In this document: positions 11,067 to 22,953 of the stretch, piece after piece
Layout of the letters: every line of letters starts with the position of its first letter
Numbering within the stretch: the first letter of the stretch is position 1
DNA from: Chlamydoabsidia padenii
Lineage: Eukaryota; Mucoromycota; Mucoromycetes; Mucorales; Cunninghamellaceae
Assembly: GCA_025330725.1 (NCBI GenBank)
Contig: JAIWND010000012.1
Coordinates: 744,001-808,000, forward strand
Direction of reading: 5' to 3'
Length of the DNA stretch: 64,000 nt
Notes under the pieces: model-generated
What the model was told of the DNA's origin: nothing
The model's database searches: none
What the model saw: the letters and a program-made list of their open reading frames with translations, nothing else
Position numbers and translations under genes: made by a program

Positions 11067-11393
11067 AGTTTCGTTTTTTCACCAGGATTCCTGCAAAGTG
11101 TCCTGGGGTAAATAGAGCCCCTGAACAGGCAAACATGAAAGGAGACACATTTCCTGTTTCGAGTAAAAGGAACAGTGTCAAAGACAAGGGTGGTGGATGA
11201 TGAGCTTGATTTCTGTAACAAAAGAAGTAAATAAAAAAGGGGGAAAAGCCAATAGTCGGAAACCGGGTATTTTACCCTTGAGCGGATCAGGGTAAATTTT
11301 TTAGAGCTTTATAACATCGGTCTTTTTGACTAAATTGTTTTTCCTTTTTTCTTTTTCCTTTTTCTTTTCATTACACTTTTTTACGTTATCAAC

Positions 11394-12593
11394 ATGAATA
11401 TGTTTCGCTTCAAACAAAACACTGACAACAAAGCATCAAGCCCTATGCTGGAAAAGGAACAACCTAGCACCCATGAACCGATTATGACCCCGCCGAAGGA
11501 TTATCAAGTAACAACGACTCCTGTGACCGATGATCAGCAAGAGAAACTGGACAAGTTACAAGCCTATATGGACTCCATCTTACTACCTATCACCGATGAA
11601 TATTATGAAAGCGAAAAACGATTCTTAACTACTGGGACACTAAAACGTTACATGCGCGCTCGGAAATGGGACTATGAGGTAAAGAAAAGCCAGAAAATGT
11701 TTGGATGCACTTGTTTCACAAGCCCGACCAACCCTGGAACTAACCCATTTTTATGTATTGGTAGGCTGCAAAAACCATGCTGGAAAACACCGTCAAATGG
11801 AGAAGAGACTATCGACCTGATGAATTGGATCCTGATTATATCAAACCAGAGGTAAAAAGAGAATTAATCATATGGGGAGGGGGGGCATTGATTACTAAAA
11901 GCGGGATTTCAATCGGATCGGCGTTTAAATTAACCTTTTTTTTTTTGCTGCGATATAAAGGCTGAAACGGGAAAAATGTACTTTAATGGGTTCGATAAAT
12001 GTGGACGACCAGTATGGATTATGCGGCCAAGGCTACAGAATTCAAAAGATGCCGAACGTCAAATTAAAAACATTGTGTTTAGCTTGGAACGTGGTATCCG
12101 CTTGATGCCGGATAAAGTGGAAAACATTGCGATCATTGTTGACTTTAAAGATTCTTCATCTTCGCACAACCCTAGTTTGAACACATGCAAAAAGTTTTTG
12201 GATATTCTTGGAAACCATTATCCGGAAAGATTGGGTATCGCTTTTGTGGTCAAATGTAAGAATATTGGGTAACGTCCGGGGAATAGTATGATCTTTAACT
12301 TTTTTCTTCTTCTTTTAGCCCCTTGGTTCTTTTTTGTCACCTTTAAAATGATTGCTCCCTTTATGGATCCTATCACACGTGCAAAAATCAAGTTTGTCTA
12401 TGATAGTGTGGATGGAAAACAAGAAAATACAAAGGCAACCACAAATGAATGGGTCCATCTTCATGACTTTATCTCAAGTGATCAGCTGGAAACTGATTTT
12501 GGTGGCAACTATCCTTATAAATATGACTTGGAAACATACTGGAAACATTTGTTAGATTATACTGGAAATCCCTACAAAGTCATTGACTATTGA
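11394..12593 (+). CDS. SEC14-like (CRAL-TRIO) phosphatidylinositol transfer protein
   Basis: Exons 11394-11678, 11765-11851, 11961-12255 and 12319-12593 give 313 residues. Sec14-type proteins exchange phosphatidylinositol with another lipid at membranes and coordinate PI-4-kinase signalling. The CRAL-TRIO N-lobe is seen (LKRYMRARKWDYEAAKTMLENTVKWRR). The lipid-binding domain follows, with the conserved YFNGFDKCGRPVWIMRPR strand, the VDFKD floor segment, and LGNHYPERLGIAFVVKSPWFF, the Sec14 substrate-pocket signature. It ends with the FGG(N)YPY element. It resembles the fungal Sec14-homologue (Pdr16/Csr1) group more than canonical Sec14 by its acidic N-terminal extension, but I cannot assign a paralogue. 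The start is the first ATG after a pyrimidine-rich leader. Confidence 0.9.
11902..11912 (-). promoter_or_regulatory. CGGGATTTNAA motif copy inside an intron
   Basis: CGGGATTTCAA in intron 2 of the SEC14-like gene, antisense to that gene. It is one of the two exact copies found inside a gene, and both are intronic. Confidence 0.4.
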
Positions 12594-12958
12594 TTACTAC
12601 CATCTTCCCCTTGTATTTACATAATAAAAAAGCTTTCATTATCCTAAAAAGAACTTGATTTAAACGCCGATTTAAAATTTTACAGCCACCCTCAAAAATG
12701 GACTCTCACCGATTTGTTTTTTCTTTTTTTACTCAACTCTTCCGCTCTGTTTGCATTCTTCACTTCTCTTCGTCTTCTTCATCCTTCTTATTCTTTGAAT
12801 TAGGGGTTCTTTGTTGAACTGCTTTGTTTTATATAAAAAAGTTCAAGTCCCTTAACTTAGTGGTCTTCTCTTTATACATTCCCTCCTCCATATTAAACAC
12901 ACATATTCTTTATACTTACACTTTTTTTTATTTACCTACCTCCTCCACTATATTGTAA

Positions 12959-15476
12959 ATGTCTCAAACAAACGATATCAACGATCAATCAGAATCTTTG
13001 GATACGGAAAAGGTGATTGAAGTTTCCCCCAACGAGCGTTATGCCCGACTCAATACATTACTTGGGAAAGGTGCATATAAAGTCGTCTACAAAGCTATTG
13101 ACCGTGAAGGTAAGTAAACAATACTATATCTAAAACCATTCGAAACTAATCTTTTTTTCTCTTTTTGAACAATGATAGAGGGATACGAAGTGGCATGGAA
13201 TTCCATGATGGTAAGTATGATATTGAAAAAAAAAGTTAAAACAGTATATATATATATAACAACCAACTAATTCTCCTCTGAACCATCTTGACAGGGTCTT
13301 CACTCACCGGACAACAAAGAAATGGAACATGAAATAGGAATCCTCAAGTCAGTGCGTCATCCTAATGTAATTGCCTTCCATGATGCGTGGTGTACCAAGA
13401 ATGAATTCGTTTTTGTCACTGAACTAATGACCAGTGGCACGTTGAGAGAATTCATCCGGAAACTCGATTTGCCCAATCTCAAGATTGTCAAACGGTGGTC
13501 TCGTCAAATTCTCAAAGGTCTTGCTTATCTCCACGGCTATACTCCTCCAATCATACATCGTGACATCAAATGCGACAATATCTTTATTAATGGGGCTCAT
13601 GGTGAAGTCAAGATCGGCGATATGGGCACAGCTGAAATGAAAATGGGCAAGAAATATACCATCATTGGCACTCCAGAATTCATGGCACCAGAAATGTATG
13701 AAGAATTGGGCTACAGCGAAAAGGTGGATATCTATGCCTTTGGGATGTGTCTTTTGGAAATGGTGACAGGTGAATACCCTTATGGTGAATGTCGAAATGC
13801 TGCTCAAATCTATCGAAAGGTGTCCTCAGTAAGTTTAATTGGATTTACCTGTTATAAATGCCACTAACACTATTCTTCTTCTTAATAATAGGGTGTCAAA
13901 CCAGCTTGTCTTGACCAAATACAAAATGATGAAGTCTTGAAAGTGATTGAAAATTGTATTGGTCCTGAAGATGAAAGGTAGTCTCTTTAAAAAAAAAAAA
14001 ACCCCCCACCCCATTAGTATATTATATGTACCCTGATCTGTATCTATTTCATTTATAGAATGTCTGCCCAAGAAATCCTGGAACACTCTTTCCTTGCTGT
14101 TGAACCTGATGTCGTCCTACTCACTGCCGATCCTGCTCATGTCCATCTGACATTACAAGTCGTATTCAAAGGAATGGATAAACTGTCGGTGAAATTCGAT
14201 TTTAATGTTGAAACTGATACTGCAGAACAAGTGGTTCGGGAAATGGTAAGTCTCACAATATGATTGGATTTCTACTAGTATTAACTACATCACTTCTTTC
14301 TTTTTGATAGATTGAAGAACAAGTCTTACCTGAACGATACCAGTACCATATTACCAAAGAGATCAACCGTATCTTGCGCGACATTGAAAAACCAAGTGAA
14401 TCCGAACAAGCTGAACAGGTACGACAATCAGTATGGCGGCGTGAAAGCGACATTCGATCAGAACTGGAACGAACTCGGAGGGAACTGGAATTGGCAACAG
14501 AACGGATCATGGACGTGGAACACAAATGCAACGACTATGAATCGAGAGCAAGAATGGCAGAAGCGAAATATCGGGAAACGGTACGAAACTTGCGGGAAAT
14601 GGAAGAACAACAACAACAAAAGCAACAAAAAAATAATAACACAATGGAAAGTAAAACGAATGGTCCATCCTTGTTACAACAACAATCAACACCAATATCT
14701 AAAGATCCCAATGCACAAAACATCAATGCGCCACCACATCCATCATCATCATCATCATCATCCACATCCACAACGATATCAACATCAGCAGCCGATATAC
14801 CGATACCAATAGCGGCACACACATTATCAGCTTCGGCATCCAATCCAATCGCACCCGCTATTACTACTCCTACAACAACAACAGCAACATCATCATCATC
14901 ATCTACTAGTAACTCTCGCGCATTAAGGGAGTTCAAGGATCTAAAGATTGACACTTCAAAACGCTATGATAATTCACCCAATGCCACCAATCATAATGAA
15001 GAACTTCATGATGAACCACGGAAATCTGAAGAAAACAATTCTGCCATGCGGGAAGCTTTATTCTCTCATATATTAGAAGGTAATACTTTGATATCAAATA
15101 CACACACACAAACCTTACTGACACCTTTATATATATATATATATATATATATCTGATCATAGAATACTCCGATGATACCACTATTGATGTATTTGTACGG
15201 GATTGTGCTATTGCTACTCATCGAAATGCAGAAAAGGCTCACCAATGGATCAACAAGTTGAAGAATCAAGATATCATGACTGTGGGTGACTTACGTGATC
15301 TTCATGATGAAGATTGGAGTGGGATTGGATTGACGGTATTTGCCTTGCGTGCTCTTAAAAATATGCTCAAGGGGAAAAAGCTTCAATCATCCTCCACTCC
15401 TATGACGGCTGATGGTGGTGCTTCTTCTACTTCCTCTTCCTCTCCTCCAGAATCATCATATCCATCTCCTCACTGA
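12959..15476 (+). CDS. WNK-type serine/threonine kinase with OSR1-C-like and SAM-like domains
   Basis: Seven exons: 12959-13109, 13179-13214, 13296-13828, 13892-13977, 14059-14245, 14311-15079 and 15163-15476, giving 691 residues. The kinase domain covers about 28-290. The beta3 lysine is replaced: EVAWN has Asn58 at the VAIK lysine position. A lysine sits in the glycine loop (GKGAYK, Lys41), the WNK arrangement. Catalytic HRD (150-152), DMG (171-173), and GTPEFMAPE in the activation segment are present. An OSR1_C/PF2-like domain (about 292-345) binds RFx[V/I]-type partners in animals. A coiled coil with Gln/Asn, Ser/Thr and Ala-rich low complexity follows. Near the C-terminus is a small helical SAM-like domain (WINKLKNQDIMTVGDL, then DWSGIGLTVFALRALKNML). 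The second donor must be GTATGA at 13215; only that choice keeps frame and gives the family-like QQRMEHEI. Fungal substrates are not known to me. Confidence 0.9.
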
Positions 15477-17200
15477 AAAGGTACAACGACGCAAGATTAT
15501 GCTGGCCCTCTTCTTGGTTATTTTACTATCCCTCCTTACCATTCCTCCTCCTTTTTATCCTCACTAGTTAGCTCTCCATTCCTTTCCCCCCCCTTTTTTT
15601 TAAAAAAAAAAAAAGAAAAAGAAAAAGAAAAATATATACAATAGACCCCCCCCTTCCAATCGTCCTATCACTTCTGTTACACATGTTTTGTTTCTAATTG
15701 TCTTTGATATATGTATATATCATGTGATGTTGATGAAACAAAGTAATAATTCTACCCTGCCCTTTTTTTTACTATTAAATAAATAATCTTCGCTTGTACA
15801 GTCATCCTATACTTTAATTGTCCAAAAAGAAAAGCGATCTCTTGTTTGATATATATGTATGCCTCTCCCACACAGTGTTGATATTATACTCAAGACTTTG
15901 CCGTTTATCACACAAAGTATCATTTATAAGATGTTATGTAGATATGATTCTTTTTATTACATTAAGGTTAAAACAGGAATTATTTCTATACTATTTCTAT
16001 ACTATGGTTATACTATGGTTATACTATGGTTATACTATGGTTATACTATGGCTGTACTAGGGTAAAATGGAGGGGCACGTGATGATGGTGAAAAAAAATT
16101 AGGGGAGATCAAGCTATACAATGATAACATGGAGGCTTTGGTGGTGTGAAGGGAGGGGAAGAGGGATGAATAAAAGCCACCAAAGACCAATGTAGACCAA
16201 TATCACCACTTTGTTTCATTGTTCGATCCAATCCAATGTTGATTGCTGATCATCACCTAATCTAGCATACATGTGAATGATGTGGGAAGAAGTTGTGTTA
16301 TCGATCTACCCGTAGTCATTCCATTGTTTTTCGCCCTTTGTCTTCATTGTCATTTTGTAGTGGTAGTAGTGGTGATGGTTCCAATTGCTCACCTAATACA
16401 TATTCTTTCATTCGAGACGTTGATGAGAAGTCTATCCATTTACAGATTCGTCGAGATCGCCGAAATCGCTGAGATCAACAGTTTCCGTAGTGATATAGTT
16501 GCTGATTGAGTGTTGGTGTGTACCCAGTTTGCCCGCCCTGGCCAATCTGATCAATTTGTCAAAAGGAAGGAGGTATTGTGATGGCTACATGTCGAAGTAT
16601 TATGTTGTAGCTGTCCTGCTAAAAATCCATTCATTGTTCCACAGAATCGTCGTCAAAGAGCAATTAGTCGTTATAGTTGCTGCTGTCTATGGTTGATGAT
16701 GTATAGGTGATATATATATGATGCTACTTTTTGATATAACTGTTGATGTCCAACCCAAAACCAGATACAATCCATTCAAAAAAGAAGATCGTCCTTCCCC
16801 CCCCCACAGCCCAGGTACAAATGGTTGGTACACCATCAATTATATTTATATATATATATATATATATATAGGAAGAGAGAGAAAGAGAGAGAAACAAAAG
16901 TATTAGCATCACGGTATTGCCAAAGGTGTTCATCCAAGAAGAAAGGGACGGTATCCGCTATCACCCTTTTTTTTTTTTCGTGCCTATTGCTTCTTTTGTT
17001 TCTTTACCTTTGCCGCGTTGAGATCCAGCTCGATGAGTTTCAATAGAACGTCGACTATCACCAGTATGACGTCGCCCAATACCACAGAGTCGATTGTCAG
17101 TTGTGAAGAAGACCAGTGAAGGGAGGATCCTAGTTGAGTGTTCGTTCGTTATTGGGATTCGCACAGTTGAATGGCTTAAGACCAGTAGGGTTTATAATCC
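15477..17200. other. Gene-poor AT-rich spacer
   Basis: After the kinase stop this stretch holds T/A runs, TA microsatellites (about 16845-16870) and an 11-bp minisatellite (see 15990-16055). A CT/GA-rich section follows. A short minus-strand frame at 16961-17164 (RRHTGDSRRSIETHRAG...) looks composition-driven. I recognise no gene. Confidence 0.4.
15990..16055 (+). repeat. 11-bp minisatellite
   Basis: About five tandem copies of GGTTATACTAT, the last ones slightly changed (GGCTGTACTAG). Confidence 0.9.
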
Positions 17201-17354
17201 ATTGTTAATGTTACAATTTAATCATAACTTTGCCATGTTAAAATTAATGAGTGATTAAGAAGAAAGGAGAGGGGGAGGGGGAGGGGACAAAAAAGAAAGA
17301 AAAGAAAAAAAAAGGGGTGGGGCTTTTACTTTTTTAACTACTTGGTATTTACTT

Positions 17355-17365
17355 TTTAAATCCCG
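17355..17365 (+). promoter_or_regulatory. TTNAAATCCCG motif copy
   Basis: Exact TTTAAATCCCG in the spacer; no assigned gene follows downstream in this orientation. Confidence 0.35.
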
Positions 17366-18476
17366 TCCATTTTTAAACGTTTGCCCTGGTCGATCCCCTA
17401 CTTGGATCTCTTTGAAACTTGGCCAACTTATGGTCGAAGTAGATACGACATTCACAGCAGCTAAAGAAAACGGTACCTTTATTACGTAGGATCCATTTCC
17501 ATTTCTTCCTTTTTTTTTTTTCACTATAATCATCATCACTCGGCAATCACAGGCGTTTTTTATTTCCTGTTTGCTACTGTTGTATCACAAGATCAAGATG
17601 GATGATAAAATCTTATATAAAGGTTAGTCAAAGAAAAGGAAATAATAATAATAAAAAAAAGGTAACAAATATAAGCATCAAGCACCACATACGGACAAAA
17701 ACTACCAAGGCACTTTGCATGAATGTCGGAATTTAAATTGTCATTTTTCTTCGAACACCTCTAGACCTTTAATCAAAGTCAAAGATTAAAGAGACAACAT
17801 ACATTTTTTATTATTCATCGGTGCCTTTTTCAAATTATCTTTTTTTTTTCTATTATATGAGTCTGAGAGAGATTTGCCAAAGCTATAACTGACATTATGA
17901 TTGATCTCAACGAGATCTCTAATTGTTGACCACTGGCGGCCCTCCTTCACCCTGCTGATATAGTCCCACACCGATTCACCGGCTAAAACTGACAATGATG
18001 ATGTGCCAGGTGATAATGTTGCTGCTGCTGTCAATGATAAAGGAGAGGGTGGTTGCGGAGTTTGATTGTTAAAGAATAAGGATTTTGCCAGAATTGGTCA
18101 ACGCCTGTGATTCGAGGTCAGGGTGAAGGGCTATGCCTTCTAGGAAGTTCTTCAAGTACATTGCCATATACATTGCCTGGCTTCTTGATATTTCAATGCC
18201 GTTCTTGTTGTTGTTTTCGGATTGATAGGTAAAGCAGATGTTATAAAAGAGTTTAAAATTATCATGCTGATTGTAGTGAGGGAGAAGATGAGGAATGGGT
18301 TCATGATTACACAAATAGTGCGAAAGCATGGGAAGGAGAAGGGGTGACGAGGGAAAAGGTTGAAGGTATATCATTAGTCTAAACCAACAAACTTACCTCC
18401 AACTGATTCTTCCACGATGCTGTTCATAACGATTTCGTTCTTCAAAAGGTACTTGGCAACCAAGTCCTTGCCAGAA

Positions 18477-18487
18477 TTGAAATCCCG
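18477..18487 (+). promoter_or_regulatory. TTNAAATCCCG motif copy
   Basis: Exact TTGAAATCCCG. Weaker relatives sit at 18819-18829 (TGTAAATCCCG) and an exact one at 18887-18897, making a local cluster of three. Confidence 0.35.
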
Positions 18488-18886
18488 CCAGGACACCCTT
18501 TTTGAAAAGGGATTTGCTACGGACACATAGGAATTTCGCAGGTGGACTTTTTTCAAAAATTACAAGATTCGAAAAAGTGGATATATCATCAACCATGGTA
18601 GAGCCAGACAAGTATATAGTCCAGAAGATAGCAGAGGATGAATTATTGTAAAAGAAATAAAAAAGAAGAGAAAAGAAAGGAGGAATAACAACAATGAAAC
18701 CTGTAAGTCATGCAATATTTAAATGCCGACAGATATGGGAACTTAATTTTTCCCTTCACTGACCACATTTCTGCGCCGATTGTTTATTGTTTGCGGATGA
18801 GTGTACCTTAGTAAAGGGTGTAAATCCCGCGAGGAAAAGTGAGGCAGTGAAAATAAACTTTTTGGGGTTGTAATAGATGTTAAATG

Positions 18887-18897
18887 TTGAAATCCCG
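18887..18897 (+). promoter_or_regulatory. TTNAAATCCCG motif copy
   Basis: Exact TTGAAATCCCG about 70 bp before the third repeat array. Confidence 0.35.
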
Positions 18898-18961
18898 AAT
18901 TCCTGTGTAGACGGGCGAGGGCCTGTCCACTCGAGCCAATATTTTCTATGGTGAGCTACAT

Positions 18962-19005
<44 letters not shown>

Positions 19006-19625
19006 AGTCAGGGTACAACAATCTTGAGGCTATATTGCTCCATACAGTGGACTTGGTACAATGATCATTATGTAAACTTTGTTGGAAATAGGCCAAGGAA
19101 TGCACAGGGTCACTTTTGTCATTAGCATCGCTTGTTCATTAAGCTAGTAGAGTCCTCTTAAGATTCCAGGCGAGAGTAAGCGGGTTTTGAATTAAGTGTT
19201 GTCTTGTGTGTCAATTTTCAATCCACATCCTTTATTTTTATTTTTTACAAACGTCAGGGTAAAACGATCTTGAGGCTATACTGCTCCATACAAGGTACTT
19301 GGTACAATGGTCATTATGTAAAATTTGTTGGAAGTAGGCTAAGGAATGCACATGGTCACTTTTATCATTAGCATCGCTTGTTCATTAAGCTAGTAGAGTC
19401 CTCTTAAGATTCCAGGCGAGAGTAAGCGGGTTTTGAATTAAGTTTTGTCTTGTGTGTCGATTTTCAATCCACATCCTTTATTTTTATTTTTTACAAACGT
19501 CAGGGTAAAACAATCTTGAGGCTTTATTACTCCGTACAAGGTACTTGTTACAATGGTCATTATATAAAGTTTGATGGAAATAGGCTATAATGTCCACATC
19601 GATACTTTAATCATTAGCATCCGTC
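18962..19625 (+). repeat. Third array: about 2.5 island-type units in one orientation
   Basis: A T-run of about 37 bases is followed by units starting AACAAAAGTCAGGGTAC (about 19000), ACAAACGTCAGGG (about 19248) and ACAAACGTCAGGG (about 19495). All are forward. The last one ends at about 19625 with GATACTTTAATCATTAGCATCC, which matches the diverged core of the palindromic arrays rather than a standard unit. No loop gene or inverted partner lies nearby. Confidence 0.9.
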
Positions 19626-21619
19626 GACCGAATCCTGCGAGCGGCGGCTGAATTGTTTTTCTATGATAGAGTGCCCCCCCCCATAAAGAGGGAGGCACGG
19701 TGATGAGCTGGATAGAGAGAGACTGCCAAATCAATGCCTATACTATAACAACGCCTGTCATAGCCCAATCATTAAAAGGCGCCCGTTTTATCCAATCCTA
19801 CTGGCTATGCCAACACTTTTTTTCCTGTTTCTTCCACCTACACAATATAAATCATCACACTTTACAGCTTTACAATCAACTGTGACCCAACGTTTAATGC
19901 ACAATTTGTTATTTTATTCAAAGTTTTATGGGTATTGGTGAGGTGATGGGTGGGGGGCAGCCCGAGCAAAGTGATGAGTGGACGCTGGCTATAAACAACA
20001 AAAGAAGGATGGTTACACTATTGTATTTTATTAATTAAAGTTGAGTGGATATGACAATAATAAAAGAAGATAATACTATATGATTACTATCAGTAACAAA
20101 GACTACAACTACAAGGTGATACTGTTACCACAAAAAGACTAAACGCATCAGCTGGGGACAAGATCTTGGAGTTACCGGATCATGATTCTTTGTCATAAAC
20201 GGCAGGCTGACCATAAAAAAATCATTGAGCCGCCATAAATTTGTCCATAATTTCCAATGTATTCTTGTCAGCTGGTTTCTACAGAAATCAGTTGCCATTG
20301 CTTAAGTAGATCTTAGTACGGAGTATCTCGTAGTTGCAGTGTTATTAATGTCACCTTGGTGTGTTCATTATGTCAATGAGGGAGTGATTGTTGGAAGATG
20401 AGTATGTAGGGCTCATCATGGATACCGTTAAAGCAAGCTGTTGTACTGCCAGTTTTCCATAGATAGATAACAAAGAGGGAATTAATTATCATACGTTTTG
20501 TTGCCTTGCTGAGGGGCTATATCCTACCACAATATCGAGTTTCATAGTTGACCACCAAGTTGTATCCCATGCGCATACGTATAGTATTTCAAGTACAGGC
20601 TTATATTATTCGTCCAAACACCCGAAACTACTATTAGTTTTCTATTTTCGTTTTCTTTATTCAAGTTTCTTACCAAATCCATAGTCAAGTTTACCTACAT
20701 TGGCTACTTTAGTTCAAAAGAAGAAGATTAATGATATGGATAGCCCCAAAAGAGTTACAGTCAAGTCAACTTACATTCGTTAAAGTGGGATTCGTTTGAA
20801 GCATTTAGCTAAACTGGTAGAATTTGACAGAAGTAATGAATTGGATGACCAAGTAATAAAGAGGAAGGAATAAAGAGAGAAGAAAGGGAAAAAAAGGAGG
20901 GAGGAACAAAATAGCTACTTCAATTTTTTAAGGCGGGATTTAAAATTCACATCAAGGAACGAAATCCATCTACATCCTCAAACATGAACGGACTAACGCA
21001 AGGGTCTGGCTGCTTGACTTTTTAAGAAAACTTGGTGGGGAATGATGATTGCCACTTTTTATCTTTTATTACCGGCTGGTAATGGTACTGAGTATAAAGG
21101 CCTTTTAAATCTCACTGGGGAACAGTGTTTGCGATGTTGACGACCACCAGGATCGGGGATTTAAATCACGTAGCTATCATCCATTTCGATTGAGCACAGG
21201 TCAATAAACGACGTGGTACGATATCAGTCAGAGTATTTTTGAATCCTAGTGGAAATGCATTCTAACCGATATCCATCTAACTCACATGGTATGCTATAGA
21301 ACGAAAAGTTGGTTCATGCACAATGATACGTAAGGCTTCGTTCGATACTAGCATCAACTAGACGATGACTTTATCACTTAATGATCGTTCCTCTTAAAAC
21401 ATTGGGTTAAACAAGTACCGTTATCTGGAAAAAGTACATATAACCATAATGAAGAAGGGCCCGAAACCAAAAGCAGGTTTAGGTCAGACATCATCGCCCA
21501 ATCCCGATTTGGGAATCTTGAGAGGTGTTAAAAAATCTTTTTGACTTTTTGTTTGCTTCTCCTTCTCTTTCACTTTTTTTTGTTTTATTATTATTATTGA
21601 ACCCCCTCTTCATCTAATC
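19626..21619. other. Spacer without a recognised gene
   Basis: A C-run at 19673-19682 and AT-rich sequence. A weak minus-strand spliced candidate lies at about 20222-20580: last exon 20222-20278, phase 0, ending DKFMAAQ and a stop after a TTCTGTAG acceptor, with a possible ATG near 20575. Motif copies occur at 20934 and 21155. The 3' half upstream of the CorA gene has no other feature I can support. Confidence 0.35.
20934..20944 (-). promoter_or_regulatory. TTNAAATCCCG motif copy (minus orientation)
   Basis: CGGGATTTAAA on the plus strand. A near-copy GGGGATTTAAA lies at 21155-21165. The orientation would suit a minus-strand gene lying to the left; only a weak candidate exists there. Confidence 0.35.
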
Positions 21620-21750
21620 ATGCCAAGGTCAAAAAAGCACAGTAAACCTACAACTCATCAATACTCTCTGATACCTTCGCCGACATCAAGCTCACCTCAC
21701 CCAAGTAATGTGAGTAGAACACATACAACACCATTAATATGCCTTGTCTC

Positions 21751-21788
<38 letters not shown>

Positions 21789-22922
21789 GGGGGGGGGATC
21801 ACATAAGAGACAGAATCCACAAGCACCTTCATTTGTACATGATTACTTTAGCTCGTCTCCCAACAAAACTGACGATGTATTGATAGACATCAGCACCCGT
21901 AACAACAGCGATCAAAACAACACTGGGAACTATGGCAGCACCACTGATTACTCTCAACTTAATCAACCTTTACCAGCTCTCTCTCTTGCTCACACGAATG
22001 GATATACTTCTGACTGTGAAACGGCTGGATCGCACCTGGATGAAGACGCTGAGGACGATATCTACAAGACTACTTTGGACCGTAAAGACCAGACCGACAT
22101 TGACTATCAAGCCTTAGACAGCTATATTAAACAAGAATCCGATATGATCAATACACCAAACTCACCAAACTCTTATCAGCCTCGGCGACGCCGATTATCT
22201 ACCATGGGGGATTCGAGACGATATAGTTTATATGGGGATCGGATGAAGGTAAGGGAATATCATGAAAAAGGACCAATGCTCTTCTAATGACGGATGAACT
22301 AACTTTCTCTCTCTTACTATGATAGCATACGGAAATGGATGATACGGACGTATATCGTATGACTTACTACTCTTCGGCCGAAACCTCCACCATTCATGCA
22401 AGACATTTGTGTGAAATCCCTCCAAAAGGTGTCCAATTCAGTAACATGTTGAAGAAAGGCTGCTTCTGGATTGACATAATGAATCCTACCGATGATGAAA
22501 TGAAAACTCTCTGTCAGGTAATAAATATGATGATGATGATGATGATGATGATGATATCTTTACTAATAAAATGATTTTTTTTTTTTTTTTTTGAAAAAGA
22601 TCTTTAGAATTCATCCATTGACTCAAGAAGATATCACGATGGAAGAACAGCGTGAAAAATGTGATATCTTTCACAACTACTATTTTATTTGCTTCCGAAG
22701 CTTCGAACAAGATCCACTGTCACCTGTCTACCTACAACCATTGGCGATATACATTGTTGTTTTAAAAGAAGGGGTTTTATCGGTAAAGAAATAACAATGT
22801 ATGGGGTGAGGGTGTAAAAACTAATATCTTCCTCTTAGTTCCATTTTAGGCCTATGCCGCATCCTAATAATGTACGGAAACGGATCAAGCAACTACGGGA
22901 TTATATCAAGGTAACACCTGGT

Positions 22923-22953
<31 letters not shown>

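Larger units (their letters stand above)
17200..18960. other. Region with unresolved short reading frames and four ATCCCG motif copies
   Basis: Several minus-strand frames have protein-like stretches: NGRDLKSKYQVVKK near 17360, WRDFNSGKDLVAKYLL near 18470, EISRSQAMYMAMYLKNFLEG near 18160, and VWDYISRVKEGRQW near 17950. A strong minus-strand donor (GTAAGT at about 18396) and a CAATCAG acceptor (about 18260) exist. No phase-consistent joining of the flanking frames was found, and a frame change is needed near 18065. This may be a decayed gene or a gene whose exons I could not resolve. Confidence 0.3.

Noticed and set aside
13296..13321. Frameshift in the WNK gene
   Set aside because: It disappears when the GTATGA donor at 13215 is used, which also restores family-like sequence.
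14535..14954. Asp/Val-rich 139-codon minus-strand frame
   Set aside because: Antisense of Ser/Thr and Gln codon runs in the WNK gene.
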